Assembly (NCBI GenBank): GCA_016584495.1
Contig: WAID01000014.1
Span: forward strand, 620,001-684,000
Source of the DNA: Celoporthe dispersa
Taxonomy: Eukaryota > Ascomycota > Sordariomycetes > Diaporthales > Cryphonectriaceae
Direction: 5' to 3'
DNA: 64,000 nt
This document shows, piece after piece, positions 1-11,535 of the stretch (its first letter is position 1; each line of letters starts with the position of its first letter). The translations under genes were made by a program, and so were the position numbers. A model generated the notes under the pieces. That model was not told the origin of the DNA, did no database searches, and saw only the letters and a list, made by a program, of their open reading frames with translations.

Positions 1-197
1 TGTTGCCCATACCAGCAAATCTGCCTCTCTCCTCCGTCCCTCGCCCCTCTCCTTCCTCCCAGCCAGGCCAGCAGCTTGCCATGTTGCCATCCTCCTGCTC
101 GAACAGCACAACCGGCCGCAAGCGAAGACCTGGGCTCCTGGGGACCGTTTCGCAGGGAAACACTTACTGACTGCGCTTCTGCTCTTCTTTCAATCAG

Positions 198-1276
198 TCT
201 TTTCTCAGAGCCCTTGGTGGAATACGACACCGAGTTGACCACTGGTCTGGGGGCTTTCGGTGCCCATGGGGCAATCTTGGTGCGCTCTTGCGACGGAGTG
301 GACCGTGGGCTCGCTCTTCCTCGACAAGATGGAACTCGCCACATCATACCCATGACCAACATCAACACGCCCTCGCATAATTACGGGGCACAGATGTTGG
401 TTCTCAGTCTTTACCATGGACCCAGTGGTAAGCCCCCCCCCCCCACCAACACCTCTTCCCTTTTTCTTCTAGCCAGTCCTCTGGAGTGTCGGTAGCTGAT
501 CTCCTTGGTGTTTCGCAGCCCTCCCTCCGGCACCTGGCATCAGTTCGGCGGCCACGGGCCAGAATTTCGCCACCGCCATGGTCTGGGTCGGATTTCTGTT
601 CGCCGCGGACCATCTCCGCCCCAAGGACTGCTCCATCAAGCAGCGTGCCATCCACGGCTACAGGGCCTTCCTCGATACCAAGATGACCCAGCTCTTCAAG
701 GCTGTGACCCCCATCGGGAACCGCGGCCCTATGGAGTGGTTCAACCCAGGCTGCACGGTTAACCTGGTCCAAGACGGCATCATCGGTGCGGTGCCGGAGC
801 TGGAGTCCTGGGGAGCCCAGGCACAGATTCCGGCGGACAAGAACCTGGCCCGCAGTCTCTTGTCTGAGCTCGCCAGCTACTGCATAGCCGTGCAGTACCG
901 TTCCCAGGACTGGCCCGATGACGCGAGGGCCCGGTTCACACAGGAAATCCGGTTCCTGTGCGACGTTCGGGTTCACCCGATCTTCACCGGCAAGTACCTG
1001 AGCATGTCGGTCTCCCGCTGCAGCGTTCGGATGGACTCCATTATAGTCCCGCGCAAGAATAGCCACAACGAGGACTGCGGTTGCCACTGTCTGGCCCGCT
1101 GCAACAAGATCAGCCGGAACGATCTGATCCGCAGGCCGCACGCTCCGCCCGCCGAGCAGGGCTACGTCCTCGTCAACCCTTTTGATGGCGCCGCCACTCT
1201 CATTTGCAAGAACTGCGCCGAGAACTGCGGCCACGTCCCATGGCGGACCCCCACGGGCGACTTGACCAGCTACTAG
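198..1276 (+). CDS. Hypothetical Cys-rich protein, 5' end not resolved
   Basis: Two exons are visible: about 198-427 and 519-1276. The intron at 428-518 starts GTAAGC and ends TTTCGCAG, and joining the exons keeps the frame. The left limit at 198 is an inferred acceptor: TACTGAC lies upstream as branch site, followed by a pyrimidine tract and CAATCAG. The frame has no ATG near the left edge, so the start is probably upstream of the window. About 328 codons are present. The C-terminal 80 residues hold two cysteine clusters, CGCHCLARC and CKNCAENCG, which could bind metal. I do not recognise the family and see no signal peptide or membrane segment. The opposite strand is also open here but shows no gene-like features. 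Confidence 0.6.
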
Positions 1277-2037
1277 TCTGAGGATCGACCAGCCCAGGAC
1301 ACAACGGTGGGGTAGAACAGCCTGACCAGTGGAGCAGTAGCATAAGTCGACCGCAGGAGAGAACTTTGAAAGGGAGGAAGAAGGTCATGATGGTGGATTC
1401 AGGGTTGAGGTATGGCTTGTTGATAGAGCCGCGTCAAGGTTTGCGATCAGGTTGGCCAAGGCGATGATGATTTGAGAGCACGGTGGATCCGAAGGCAGAT
1501 GTTTGCCCTCTACATGAGGAACCGGACAGCCTCTTCTGCCTCGCCTCTTAGCCTTTCCGCCCCCCCTTTCCCCTTTACCAGACAGATAGCCTGACTCCAG
1601 GATTGAGGATATACCGGCTGGTTGATCATGCGGAACTAGAGTCTTTCTGGATCTCATACGTCAGCGTCAGCATAACAGAAGGCCTCTCCCTCGATCCTGG
1701 AAGACAAGAGCAGAATGAATTACAGAAGCAAGTGTTTTCGAAGCCAAGTCATAATTGCGCTGCCTGCGGTTCTGATACTACCTACTATTTTAACTGAATG
1801 CAATGCTTGCGAAGTTCTTGAGGTCCCTAATCTGGGCCACGATCATAGGACTTTTCCCAACCGGCCTGACCGTTCCAAAAAAAAAAAAAAAAAGCAAAAG
1901 AGGATAAAAAGAAAGCAAGATAAAAGAAAATGACCAAAAGACAAAAGAGCAAGGCCCCATACCGATATACTCGTCACCACCACCAGCTATCTTGCTGCTC
2001 GCCGGCCCCGGGACTGACGTCTGCAGAGGCAGTCGTC
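1277..2037. other. Convergent 3' spacer
   Basis: Spacer between the 3' ends of the Cys-rich hypothetical gene and SCP160. It holds a run of about 16 A at 1877-1893 followed by an A/G-rich stretch. No conserved coding segment is recognisable. Confidence 0.5.
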
Positions 2038-5000
2038 CTAGTCCCTCGCCCTAGAGCCGTTCTGCCCGTCACGCACAGCAGCAAGGATGAGATCCTTGGC
2101 CTTCTCGACGCCATCCTTGGTGCCGATGACCTCGATGGCCTCGCCGTTGTCACGAGGCACGTTGATTTTGCATCCGCTCTGCTTACGGATCGAGTTGACC
2201 TTGCTTCCACCCCTGACCAATCACGTGACGGTAGGTCTTTGGGTCTGGCAGGACCAGGTACCCGGTGACATTGTCCTTGGCCTGGTTCAGCGCTGCGGTG
2301 ATGGCACTCTTGGCCTTCTCGATGTCCTCTGAGGATCCCTTCAGAACCCAAGGGATCTCGCCCTCCTCGCTGGAGACGCTCTCGACAACGTTCCAGGAGT
2401 GGGCGTCTTCATCGGCCTCATCAGTGATGAGCGGGAGCGCGCCACCGTTGGCCCGGGGTGCGGCAGTGATCTTTGGTGGCGGTGTCTGGCCGGCGTGGTC
2501 AACGGTGACGTGGTAGTCACTCCTCAGCTTGCGGAAGAACAGGCCATTGTTGGAGACGGCCTGGTGCAGGTTCCGCGGGACCTGGACCGTCTCCACCGGC
2601 TTGTCCTTGGTCAGGTTGGCGATGTGCTCCTTGGCCTTCTCAACAGCCGCCTCCTGGCCGGTGATCTTGACTGCCATCTCTGTGCTTCCCTGCCGAGGGA
2701 TGTCAATCGTGACACTGAACTGCTCCTCCAGGCGCTTCTTGGTATCTCCGCCGCGACCGATCAGGGACCTATGCTTCTCGGTGGCGACATCGACCGTGGC
2801 CGTGACCTGGCTGTCCCGGACGGACACGAAGTCCTGGATCTGCTTGATCAGGTTGTCAACGACCGCTGAGCGGCCCTCCAGGGTGATGGTGTTGCCATCA
2901 GCCTCCTGCTTGGGAAACTGAATGAGCCGAGCACGCTCTCTGGCATCGTCAGGCCCGCCGGCCTTGGTGACCATCTCGCGCAGGTGAGCACCTGGGAAGG
3001 ATGTTAGCTTCGAGACCAAGCACGGGGTGTTTTGGGGTTGACTCACCCCCAGCACCAATCAGCGCTCTGTGGTACTTCCTCTCCACGTCGATAGTCTTTG
3101 ACACGGTGTCATCAAAGGCGGCCTTCTTCTCTTCCAGGATCTTCTTGGCCTTCTCGACGTTTGCCTTCCTGCCCTTGATTGTGAGCTCGACAAGGGGCTC
3201 GTCCGAGTCCCTGTCGTTGGGAACGTCAATCTTCGTCTCGGTCTGTTGGCGCAGGGCCTCCATGGCAGCACCGCCCTGTCCAATCAGGGACGGGAGCTGC
3301 TTGCGCTGGACGGTGACCGTCCCGGTGAACGACTGTTCCTTCACCCAGTCGTAGAGCTGCTTCAGCTCGTCGTAGGAGGAACTGACGCCCTTGCTTGGGC
3401 CGCGGATGATGATCTGATCGGGAGCTTGCTGGCGACGGGGCTTGGCGGCCTCGCCGGCGGCGTCGACACTGTTGTCGTCGTCCTTGCCGTTCTTTTCAGC
3501 ACGCGGGAAGAAGATCATGACATTGTACCGGTTCTGCAGCCTGTTGACGGTCTTGCCCTCGGGCCCAATCAGGTCGCGGTGGAACTTGGGCTCCACTGTC
3601 AGCGTCTTGGTAGTCTCGTCGGCGAGCTCCTTGCCAAGAGACTCGATGTGTGACCGTGCGGCCGAGGCCTTAGCCCTGGGGCCCTTGAGCTGAACCTTGC
3701 CGTTCTCGACCTGAATATCGACGTCGAACCTGTCGCGGAGATCCTTGATCCTGCTGCCCTGCTTGCCGATGAGATGGTTGGCGTACTGCTGCGGGAAGTC
3801 AAACTCCAGGGTGAAGTCGCGTTCCTTCTCGTCCGCCTTCTCCTGCTCCACGAAGGCCTTCACCTGCTCCGCCAGACGCTGCGTCGCTGTCTCTGGTCCG
3901 CGCAGCGTCACGGTGGAACCGGTGTTGGACACGCGGATCCGGATCTGGTTGGGGCCTCGCTTGTCCTGCTCCTTCTGGATGAACCTCCGCAGCCTGTCGT
4001 GGAACTTGACAGGGACCTCGACGTTGACAGCAGTGATCCTGTCTTGCTGCTCCAGGATGTCCCTGATGTGTTTCTCGGCAGCACGCAGCCCTTCCTCGAA
4101 TGCCTTCACGTCGCCCTGCGACGGGGCGGCACGTGGAATCTCATAGGGGCTTTCCGGCCGCGCCGGGAGCCTCGTAGACAAGCAGGACCGGCGTGCCGGT
4201 CTCAGACACCGCGGGGACCACCAGCTGGACACCATAGTTCTCGCGAACGTGCCGGCTGACCTCATTCTGCATGTAAGGGTGGAAGAAGGGGTCCACATCG
4301 ACAGTTCTCATCCTGGAAGGCGGATGGCTCTCAAAGATGCTGCGGATGTCCGAGGTCGCGGCGGCGGTGGATTGGCCCTGCGGCAGGAAGAGCTCCCAGG
4401 GGAGAGCACCATCCTGGGAGAACGGCGTGTTGATGTGCGCGCGGTACTGCTTCTCCAGGCGATCAATCTCATTGCGGTGGCGCAGGTAGCGCGTGACGTT
4501 CTTGGAGTGCAACGCACCCCTGCCGGGCGCCTGCTTGTTGGTCCACTTCAGGTGGTCAACATTGTTCATGTTCATGCTTCTGCGCCAGCGCCTCTGCCTT
4601 CTCCAGAGCCGCGCCGATGCGGTCCTCGGGTCCGACGATGGTGATGGCGTCATCCTCTTCATCTGTGGGCAGGATGATCGCACAGCCGGTCTCGTCGAAG
4701 AACTCCTCGGGAGACATTCCCGAGTGGCCAATAATGAACTGGTGGCGGCCGCGCTGGATCTCAAGCTGCTGCAGGAACAGCTGCTCGCGGAGCTCTGCGG
4801 CACGGCGCTCAATCTCCTGCTTCAGGGCAAGGACGGCCTCGCGCTCGCCCTCCAGCTGGATATGGTGGTCCTGGGCGGCACGGAAGGCAGGGCGCTGGCC
4901 AGGCGCAGGGACCGGCGTGGTGACCTGGGACGACCACATGGCGTGAGGCGGAACGCGCATCTGAGCCGGGCTGGCGTCGCCAGTAGAGTTGGCGATGAAG

Positions 5001-6036
5001 GGGTAGAACTCAGGAGGAACGTCCCTGACCCTGGTGTTGACCTTCGTAGCCCGTTCGCCGATGATCTTGAGGATCTGCTCACGGGCCTGGGCAGCCGAGA
5101 TGGAATTACCCTCGATCTTGACATTGATGTACTCATCATCCAGGTCGTCGACGGGGCCGGCCACAGACGGCTTCTTGTCATCCTTGGGAATCTCGATCCG
5201 TGCGCCTGTCTTCTCCTGGAGAGCCTTGATGCTGGCGCCTTGTCGCCCGATGATGTGGGCCCGAGCGGACTGGGGGATGGGAACTTGGATGGTTTGCTGT
5301 CACACACATGATGATGCCTTAGCTCTCCGTGCTGCTGCTGCTGCTGCTGCTGCAGGGAAGGGTCGGGAGAGGGACCTACAGTAGAGCCGATCTGCTTGAC
5401 AAGCTCCTTGAGCGCCTGCTGGGCCGCCTCCTGGGGGCCGGCAGCCTCGAACTTCTGGCCACCAGCACCTCCGGCGACGGCCTTGACCTGGGCACGAGAG
5501 GATCGGTTGATGTCCTGGATGATCTGGGCCAAGGGGCGCCTCAGCTGGTCACGAGACTTCATGTGCTGGGGCTCGAGGACGATAGACTCGATGTGTCTGC
5601 CGGGCAGAGTGACGGACGGGGCCTTGGACTTTCCGGTAGGAGTCGCGGTGCCGGAGTTGGGGGTGGCAGCTCGCTGGGAGCCATTGACGGGGGCTGTGCC
5701 GTTGCCATTGGTCCTGTCAGCAAGGACATTCCAAGTGCCCATGGGAACAGCCTTGGGGGCTTGCGCCTTGGGACCACCGAGCTCAGGAAACAGCTCGCGA
5801 GACTGGGTGTCCAGAGCGGGAGCCTTGGCCTTGGGGGCGGCAGCAGCAGGGGCAGCCTCCTTCTGCTTCCCAGCTGCCTTGTCAGAGAGGACAGGGGCTT
5901 CGGCAGAGTCGGCATGAGGCTTCAGGTCCTCATCAACAACATCCTCAACGGTGACATGGTGGTCCTCTGCGGCCTGGGCATGCTCCTGCTGGAGCTTCTG
6001 GGCGGCAGACAGCTGCTCAGTCGTGGAGGAAGCCAT
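2038..6036 (-). CDS. SCP160: Multi-KH-domain RNA-binding protein, vigilin/Scp160 homologue
   Basis: Exons run 6036-5380, 5296-3047 and 2991-2038, about 1,285 codons, near the fungal Scp160 size. The start is the ATG at 6036 (MASSTTEQLSA). After an Ala/Pro-rich N-terminus come many KH domains. Their GxxG loops are visible as IGRQGASI, IGKQGSRI, IGPEGKTV, IGQGGAAM, IGAGGAHL, IGRGGDTK and IGQGGSKV. Scp160/vigilin binds mRNA, associates with polysomes and acts at the ER and cytosol in translation and genome-stability control. The frame breaks at three points: an extra base near TT 4578-4579, an extra T in TTT 4151-4153, and an extra C in CCCC 2210-2213 (plus-strand letters). Removing one base at each joins conserved KH sequence and gives a length divisible by three, so I read them as assembly errors rather than a pseudogene. 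Intron 1 (5297-5379) contains a CTG repeat. Confidence 0.93.
5332..5352. repeat. (CTG)7 microsatellite in SCP160 intron 1
   Basis: Seven perfect CTG units lie inside the inferred 83-nt intron 5297-5379. Read on the minus strand in the upstream frame they would give seven Gln, but the intron length is not a multiple of three. Confidence 0.85.
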
Positions 6037-7600
6037 CGTGTCACAGCAGTAGATCGTGCGAAGGTGGGAGAGGGGAGGGGAGGGGAGGGAATCGATACAG
6101 GAGACCAAGAGTGAACAACCAGGAGAGGGATTTGACAGGAAGGGCTGTCAGATCAGGAGAGGGAAGAGGGTGGGAGGAGAGAAGGAGGAGAAGGTTGTGG
6201 ATGATGCAAGAAGACTCGAGGGTGAAGGACAGGAAGGAGGGCAAGTCGCAGCAACCCATCAGCTGTGCGACGTGGACATTCTCCAAATAAATAGCTCCAC
6301 TCTTTTTTCTCAACTATTCTACAGTATTGCTCTAACTGGGTGCTAGCGCGACTCGGGAGCTGCCTCCCCACCAAGACCCCTGCCGGGGCCCAGGCCCTTA
6401 TGTAGGTTTGCTTGGTCTGTACTGACATGAGCATCATCAGCTCTTGTCCAGGTCAGGCTCATCCAACCAGAATGTTGTCACTGTGGTGCAGTGACTGTAG
6501 GTGGCCGGTGGCTGGTGAATCACAGAAGGAAGAGCGAATGATGTGCTTGAGGTGTCTTCAGTCCATAGATCCTGGCTGTGAGCCTGCGGCAAAGATGATC
6601 TTCTTCCTTCCATCTTGGACAGAGACCCAGGTCAGCCTATCATCTTACAGCATACTGGTCATAGCTCCATATCCGGGTGTAGTCCAGAGAGGACAAGCCC
6701 ACAGGCATAGTTTGCCCCTCATTTTTACTGTTTAGGTCTTGTCCTCTACTGATGTCTTCAGCTTCATATGATACCTTCAAAGGAAGTTCATGAGTGACAG
6801 TTCAAAACTTCCCACCAAGATACATGCCACTCAAGCTATACCAGCCTGATCAGAGGCCTGTATCTAGTTCTCTTCCGCACTTCAACCAGCAGCACTCTGG
6901 GCTTGACCTGGACAGCTGCTGTAGCTAAAGAACGTCACAACAATCATGATGACTGAATGACTTGTGTGGTGAGCGAAAGTTCTTGCTTCGAGTGGCAGGG
7001 CTAGCCAGGCGCACTGGTCAGAAGGTAGGGCAGGCTTGAGCATGTGGGCAGGAGCAACTACCAGGGCCTACAGTGCATGTGTACTGAGGGGTTCTGCTAG
7101 CTCAGCTCGGGCCAGAGAGCTTTTCTCCTCATTAGCATCATCAACAACTATTTACACATACATTTTTTTTTAATTTTTTTTTTTTTTGCTGGGGAAAGTG
7201 ATCTCAATCCTCAAGCTTGAACACACACACACACACACAGTGATTTCCAGCATTGTGAGGTACCGACCTAGATATATAGTCTTGCATATCGCTCTGCTAG
7301 GAGAGAAAATCTTCAGCTACACAGAGTGTCAGCATCATGTACTCCTAAGCATGGACATGGCCTTCGAGACTGTCTGCTAAGAGGATCTTTGTATGTTCTG
7401 TTGAGCCTGAGCACTGTTGCTGACCATCATGTACGCCCTTATCCCCACATCATCATTGTAGCATGATGTCCTTTCAATATCTTACATCTCGGTCCTGTTG
7501 CTGTTTCCCATGCTGTCCTGAGCACCCCCATCCCACAATCAGCCCACAAGGCCTGACTGGTCCAGGCTTGAAAAAGGCTCCTGTAACATAAATATTCAGA
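6037..7600. other. Spacer upstream of SCP160
   Basis: Holds the SCP160 promoter side (6037-6300, purine-rich on the plus strand) and the region downstream of the next minus-strand gene. A T-rich tract lies at 7165-7188 and a CA dinucleotide repeat at 7220-7239. No gene is recognisable. Confidence 0.5.
7220..7239. repeat. (AC)n microsatellite
   Basis: About ten uninterrupted AC units in the spacer, directly after a T-rich tract. Confidence 0.9.
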
Positions 7601-8611
7601 TCACCACCGCCAGCCCCGCCCGCTCGACCCGCTACCGCCAGGCCACGCAAACACCCTCGCGCCGCCCTGCCCAGCAGCATAGTCAAGTCTCTCCCGACGC
7701 GCCCCGTAGCGGTCATCTTCATAACGCCCGCCGGCGGGCGCACTCCTGGGCGTGCGGGGCGCATACGACTCGACCGTCCTGTAGTGACCACCACCGCCGC
7801 CTGTCCCGTGGGCGACATGGCGGTCCCGACTCGAGTAGTCGCGGGCCCCGGCGGACGATGCTCTGCGGCCGCCAGAGGACGTAGATGAGGAGGTGCGGCC
7901 TCGGTGCGTGCCGTAATAGTCCTCGTGGAACCGGCTGTTGCTGACAGGCGGCGCGGCTGCGCGAGAGGTCCTTGGGGCAGAGGCAGCGGCGGTGAACGGG
8001 CTGTGCCTGTCCGGACTGAAGATGCGATACTGATTGGACGAGGACCCAGACCTCTGGCTGCTGGACCCAGACCTGTGGGAGTGCGACGATGACGTCGGCG
8101 TGGATGGGATCGTGGTGACCGTCACCCTGGGGTGCGACGCAAGTCTCGTGCTGCGCGCCTCGTATGGTAGGCTAGGGACGTAGCCCCTGTGCTGACCCTG
8201 AACTGCATATGTCGGCTGGCTGTTGCTGCTGGACCGTTTATGTTGCGTGTATGGACCTGAGGCGTATGTCTTTGATGAAGAGTGGACCGGGACAGCAGCA
8301 ACGTACTTCTCCGCATACACAACCTCGGAGCGGCGCGGGGTCCGAGTCGAGGGCTTCTCCGCTGCCCAGGTCCATTCCGGATGGCGGGGAGCGCGGGGCC
8401 TGGATCGGAAGCCACCGTCCGGGACACAGCTCACAGAGTCGCTGGGAGCGAGGGATTCCAGGTCATCGTCGTGGTACCCTGCAGTAGATAGTGAGCACCA
8501 GGCTCGACCTCCTGTTGCTGGCCTGCATCCGCAAAGGGAGGACGCACGTAGCGGCTAGAAAAAGGGAGGGGGGAAAGGGGTTAAAGGGGGGCGGGGGCGG
8601 TCCTAACCCAT
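7601..8611 (-). CDS. Low-complexity Ser/Arg/Gly-rich hypothetical protein
   Basis: The long open frame 8478-7601 encodes a hydrophilic protein dominated by Ser, Arg, Gly and Tyr, with stretches such as SSSHSHRSGSSSQRSGSSS. It ends ...GSSGRGWRW. No ATG opens this frame near its 5' end. The best model joins a 4-nt first exon (ATGG at 8611-8608) through an intron 8607-8479 (GTTAGG...CTACTGCAG), giving MGYHDDDLESLAPSDS and 293 residues in frame. The donor is poor. A competing reading puts more coding sequence upstream (RYVRPPFADAG...) joined by a one-base correction near 8477. No known domain is seen; it is probably disordered. The family is unknown. Confidence 0.55.
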
Positions 8612-9475
8612 AGTGATCTCACAAGTCTCCTTTTACTAAATGACCAGCACTGTAGTAGTATCAGGTTAAGTAATGGCGGATGATGATGATGGTGGTGATG
8701 TTTGCTGGTGGCTGTAGGACCAAAGAAGACCGCTTGTCTTGAAAAAGCACAGCAGACGATGAGATGAGACGGCGTCGTGCCACCTTATGACGATTCCAGA
8801 CGATGCACGGAGCTGAGGACACGGAAACCTGCCGCCTCGTGAAACTGAAAGAACCAGGACCAAAAGAAAATTGCAAATGGTTAATGTGCTTATTCTCTGC
8901 CTACACTCTCTCGATCCGAGTGGTGGCTAGGCATAGCAACAGAAGTCTCGCCACAATGCACAGCACAGATGGGGCGACAGGAATCTGCTGTTCAGGCAAA
9001 TGCCTACGAAGGCAACAAAAACCACCCTGCGACCGCCACCGCCCGGACAACGCTGGCTTGTCGACCCACAGAAATTTCACCCTTCCCCTCCCTAAGCTTC
9101 AGGCCTTTTCTTCTTTCCTATTCGTCGCATGCTCACTCACACACCGACTTCTGCAGATCTTCCCTAGGAGCTCCCGGACCAACCGCTGCAGCAAACCGCA
9201 CAAGCTCGTCGCAGGGTTTCATTCCACTATAGCGGGGACCGCCATTTGCCCCGGATGCTCTCTCGCCAAGTGAATGCCTGGGAGGGATCAGAACATTTGG
9301 TCTTTTTTTTTTCCCTTCCTTCTTTCTCTCTGGCCTTTCGTGGGCGCAGTTTCAAGACATTGTGCAGGATGCGCCGGGGGCCATCCGAGCGGCCCGTAGG
9401 TGCGTGCTGATGCCCACTTCAGTGGACAGCGTGAGTTGATGCTGACGGGGCGCGACCATGCCCGTGGCCCATTTT

Positions 9476-9483
9476 TGACGTCA
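9476..9483. promoter_or_regulatory. CRE-like palindrome TGACGTCA
   Basis: A perfect 8-bp CRE/ATF palindrome, the known core site of fungal CREB/ATF-type bZIP factors. It sits about 865 bp upstream of the start of the low-complexity gene. Function is inferred from the match alone. Confidence 0.3.
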
Positions 9484-9484
9484 G

Positions 9485-9510
9485 CTCAGGCTCCTCAGGC
9501 TCCTCAGGCA
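9485..9510. repeat. Short direct repeat, 9-bp unit
   Basis: CTCAGGCTC occurs twice in tandem, followed by CTCAGGCA, immediately after the TGACGTCA palindrome. Confidence 0.7.
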
Positions 9511-9699
9511 CGTAGCAGACTTGAGGAGGGGGGGAAAATCGATCCACAGGGCCAGGGTCGAGGTCAGAGTCAGTCACCAAAGAGGGGGAAAATAGCTCCC
9601 AATGCAATCGATCGATGGCTTCAAGGTAAACGAAAGTTTGGTATTGGCTGTTGATCCCTAACGTCATTTCCCCCGGGGGAGGGGGGGCGTGCTTTTCGT

Positions 9700-11535
9700 C
9701 TACAGGATCTGGTAGTTGTAGTACTTCTGGTGATTAGCCCCCTTGTTGAGAGACCACTCCATCCGCTTCTGGGCTGCGTGCTCGACCTTGCGGCTGCGCA
9801 GCTCCGCCTTCTTGACCTCCTTCTTCTTTTTGTCCGAGACGCCCAGCATGCCGATGCCGCCCTCGGCGCGGCTAACCAGTTGCCTGTTCTGATCCCTCTG
9901 GCGGCCCCGGTGGACAATCTGCTGGCTGGTACCTTCCTCGCTGTCCACATCCATCGCATCAGGGTCCTCGCCGTTCTCGATCGCCAGTTGTCGCTGGGCC
10001 CGTTCCTCGGGTGTCGGGTAGTCGCGCAGGTTCTGTCGGTAGTACTTGTTCAGCGAGCGGTGGCCCACGGACTTGCCGCTTGGGAGGTGCAGCTCATAGT
10101 CGTCGTAGAAGACAGCTCGTGTGGGCTTGTGCGAGTGCGAGTGGAAGCCATCCTTCTGGCGATGAGGTCTGGAGTCGCTGCGCGAGTGGTGAGGGTGCTT
10201 CTCTAGCCGCTCGTACTGGTGGTAGTGGTTCTCGGCGGGCACGGCAGTCAGGTCGGCAGAGTCCAAAGAAGAAGCTGAAGAGTCCGTCTCCCAGCCCTCG
10301 TCCCCACCTTCCTCTACCTCCTCGCCATCCTCGTTGGTGACAGTGGTGGCACGCTTGCTGCCCAACCTGGCGCCGCCGTTCGTGACGGACTCATCATCCG
10401 AGTCCTCCTCCTCCTCATCCTCCTCATCCGAATATGTGCTGCGGAAATCATAAAACTCTCCAATCTCCAGCTGTTCCTCCTCGGTTGTGTAGGGGATCTT
10501 GCAGTGTCCCGTATCTCGCATGTGGGTCTGCACCGCGAAGCCGTTGGATTTGACCTTGCCGCAGTACAGGCACTCGTTGAATTCCTGAACCCGCTGTTGC
10601 AGAGAGCCCAGAAGACCCTCTATGTCGACCAGGTATTGCTTCTCGGGGATGAACATGCCGTGGGAACGTTCCATGTGGGCGACGTTCGAGGGCACGTCGG
10701 GTGACTCCAGGTTGCAGAAGAGGCATGACTTGAGCGATAGGTTTGGTGGCGCACCGGATGTCTTGGACGGAACAGGGGTGGCAGAAGAAGACTGCTGTTC
10801 ACTAGATTCCTCGGACATAGGCTGGTCTTCTTGCTTCTGAGCGTGGGCAGAAGGACCAGGATGGGACGGGCGCTTGACTGGAGAGGGACGTTCCTGTATG
10901 CCGGTGTTCTTCATTCCCTCCACAATGTGGCTGAACTCCTCTTCCGCCTCCGAGTCGATGTCTGACCGGTTGGAGGAGGAGGGGATGGGCTCGCCTAGGG
11001 AGAAGGTAGAGCTGATCATGGAGCTGGCATCGTCAGGGATGACGGCAGCGCCATTCTGACCGCGCAGCGAGGCAGCCTCCTTAGCCTTGTGCTTTTGACT
11101 ACCGATGTGATTCTGGTACGAGTTCTCGCTGTAGTAGGTTCGGTGGCACACATTGCAGTCTTTCTGCCATCCGGCCCGCTCGGCCTCTGCAGTGGAGGTT
11201 GCTCTGGCCTGGAGGACCTTTTCGGTGAAGATTTCGGACGAGATGGGGGAAGGCTGGCTACTCGACGCTTCAGGTTGTACCGGCTGTAAGGAAAGACAAC
11301 GCGTTAGTGCAAGATCATGAAGGGAGTGAAATGTAAAGATAGAAAGAAGAAACAGAAGAAGACAAAAAAACCACAAAAAACCATTCGCCCGGAAAACTTA
11401 CTGCCAGTCGCTCCTCATGTGGCCCTTCTGCAGGTCGCTATTCCGGAAGGCGACCTGACAGGTATTACAGGTGTAGGGGTGAGAGGACGATGTGTCCTGG
11501 ACGGGAGCACCGCGGCTGCCACTTATGGTCGCCAT
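9700..11535 (-). CDS. REI1: C2H2 zinc-finger 60S biogenesis factor Rei1
   Basis: Exons are 11535-11402 and 11283-9700. The intron 11284-11401 is GTAAGT...CTTACAG. The protein starts MATISGSRGAP and is about 572 residues. Four zinc fingers are visible: CNTCQVAFRNSDLQKGHMR, CNVCHRTYYSENSYQNHIG, CLFCNLESPDVPSNVAHM and CLYCGKVKSNGFAVQTHM. The acidic middle and the ending WSLNKGANHQKYYNYQIL match fungal Rei1/Reh1, which act on cytoplasmic pre-60S particles, recycling Arx1 and probing the exit tunnel. Just after the intron the conserved YNLKRRVASLPPISSE is split between frames: run G5 at 11245-11249 (plus strand) lacks one base. With it restored the length is divisible by three. Confidence 0.95.

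Larger units (their letters stand above)
8612..9699. other. Spacer between hypothetical gene and REI1
   Basis: Both flanking genes are on the minus strand, so this is upstream of the low-complexity gene and downstream of REI1. It contains a perfect TGACGTCA palindrome at 9476-9483 and a short direct repeat of CTCAGGCTC just after it. No gene is recognisable. Confidence 0.5.

Noticed and set aside
404..1234. 276-codon open frame on the minus strand
   Set aside because: It lies opposite the spliced plus-strand gene, has shadow-like composition, and has no domain or start context.
2038..6036. SCP160 as a pseudogene
   Set aside because: Three shifts but no stops or lost KH sequence otherwise, and the same kind of break occurs in BiP and other core genes of the window.
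5329..6114. 261-codon plus-strand open frame
   Set aside because: Antisense to the low-complexity SCP160 N-terminus and its intron CTG repeat.
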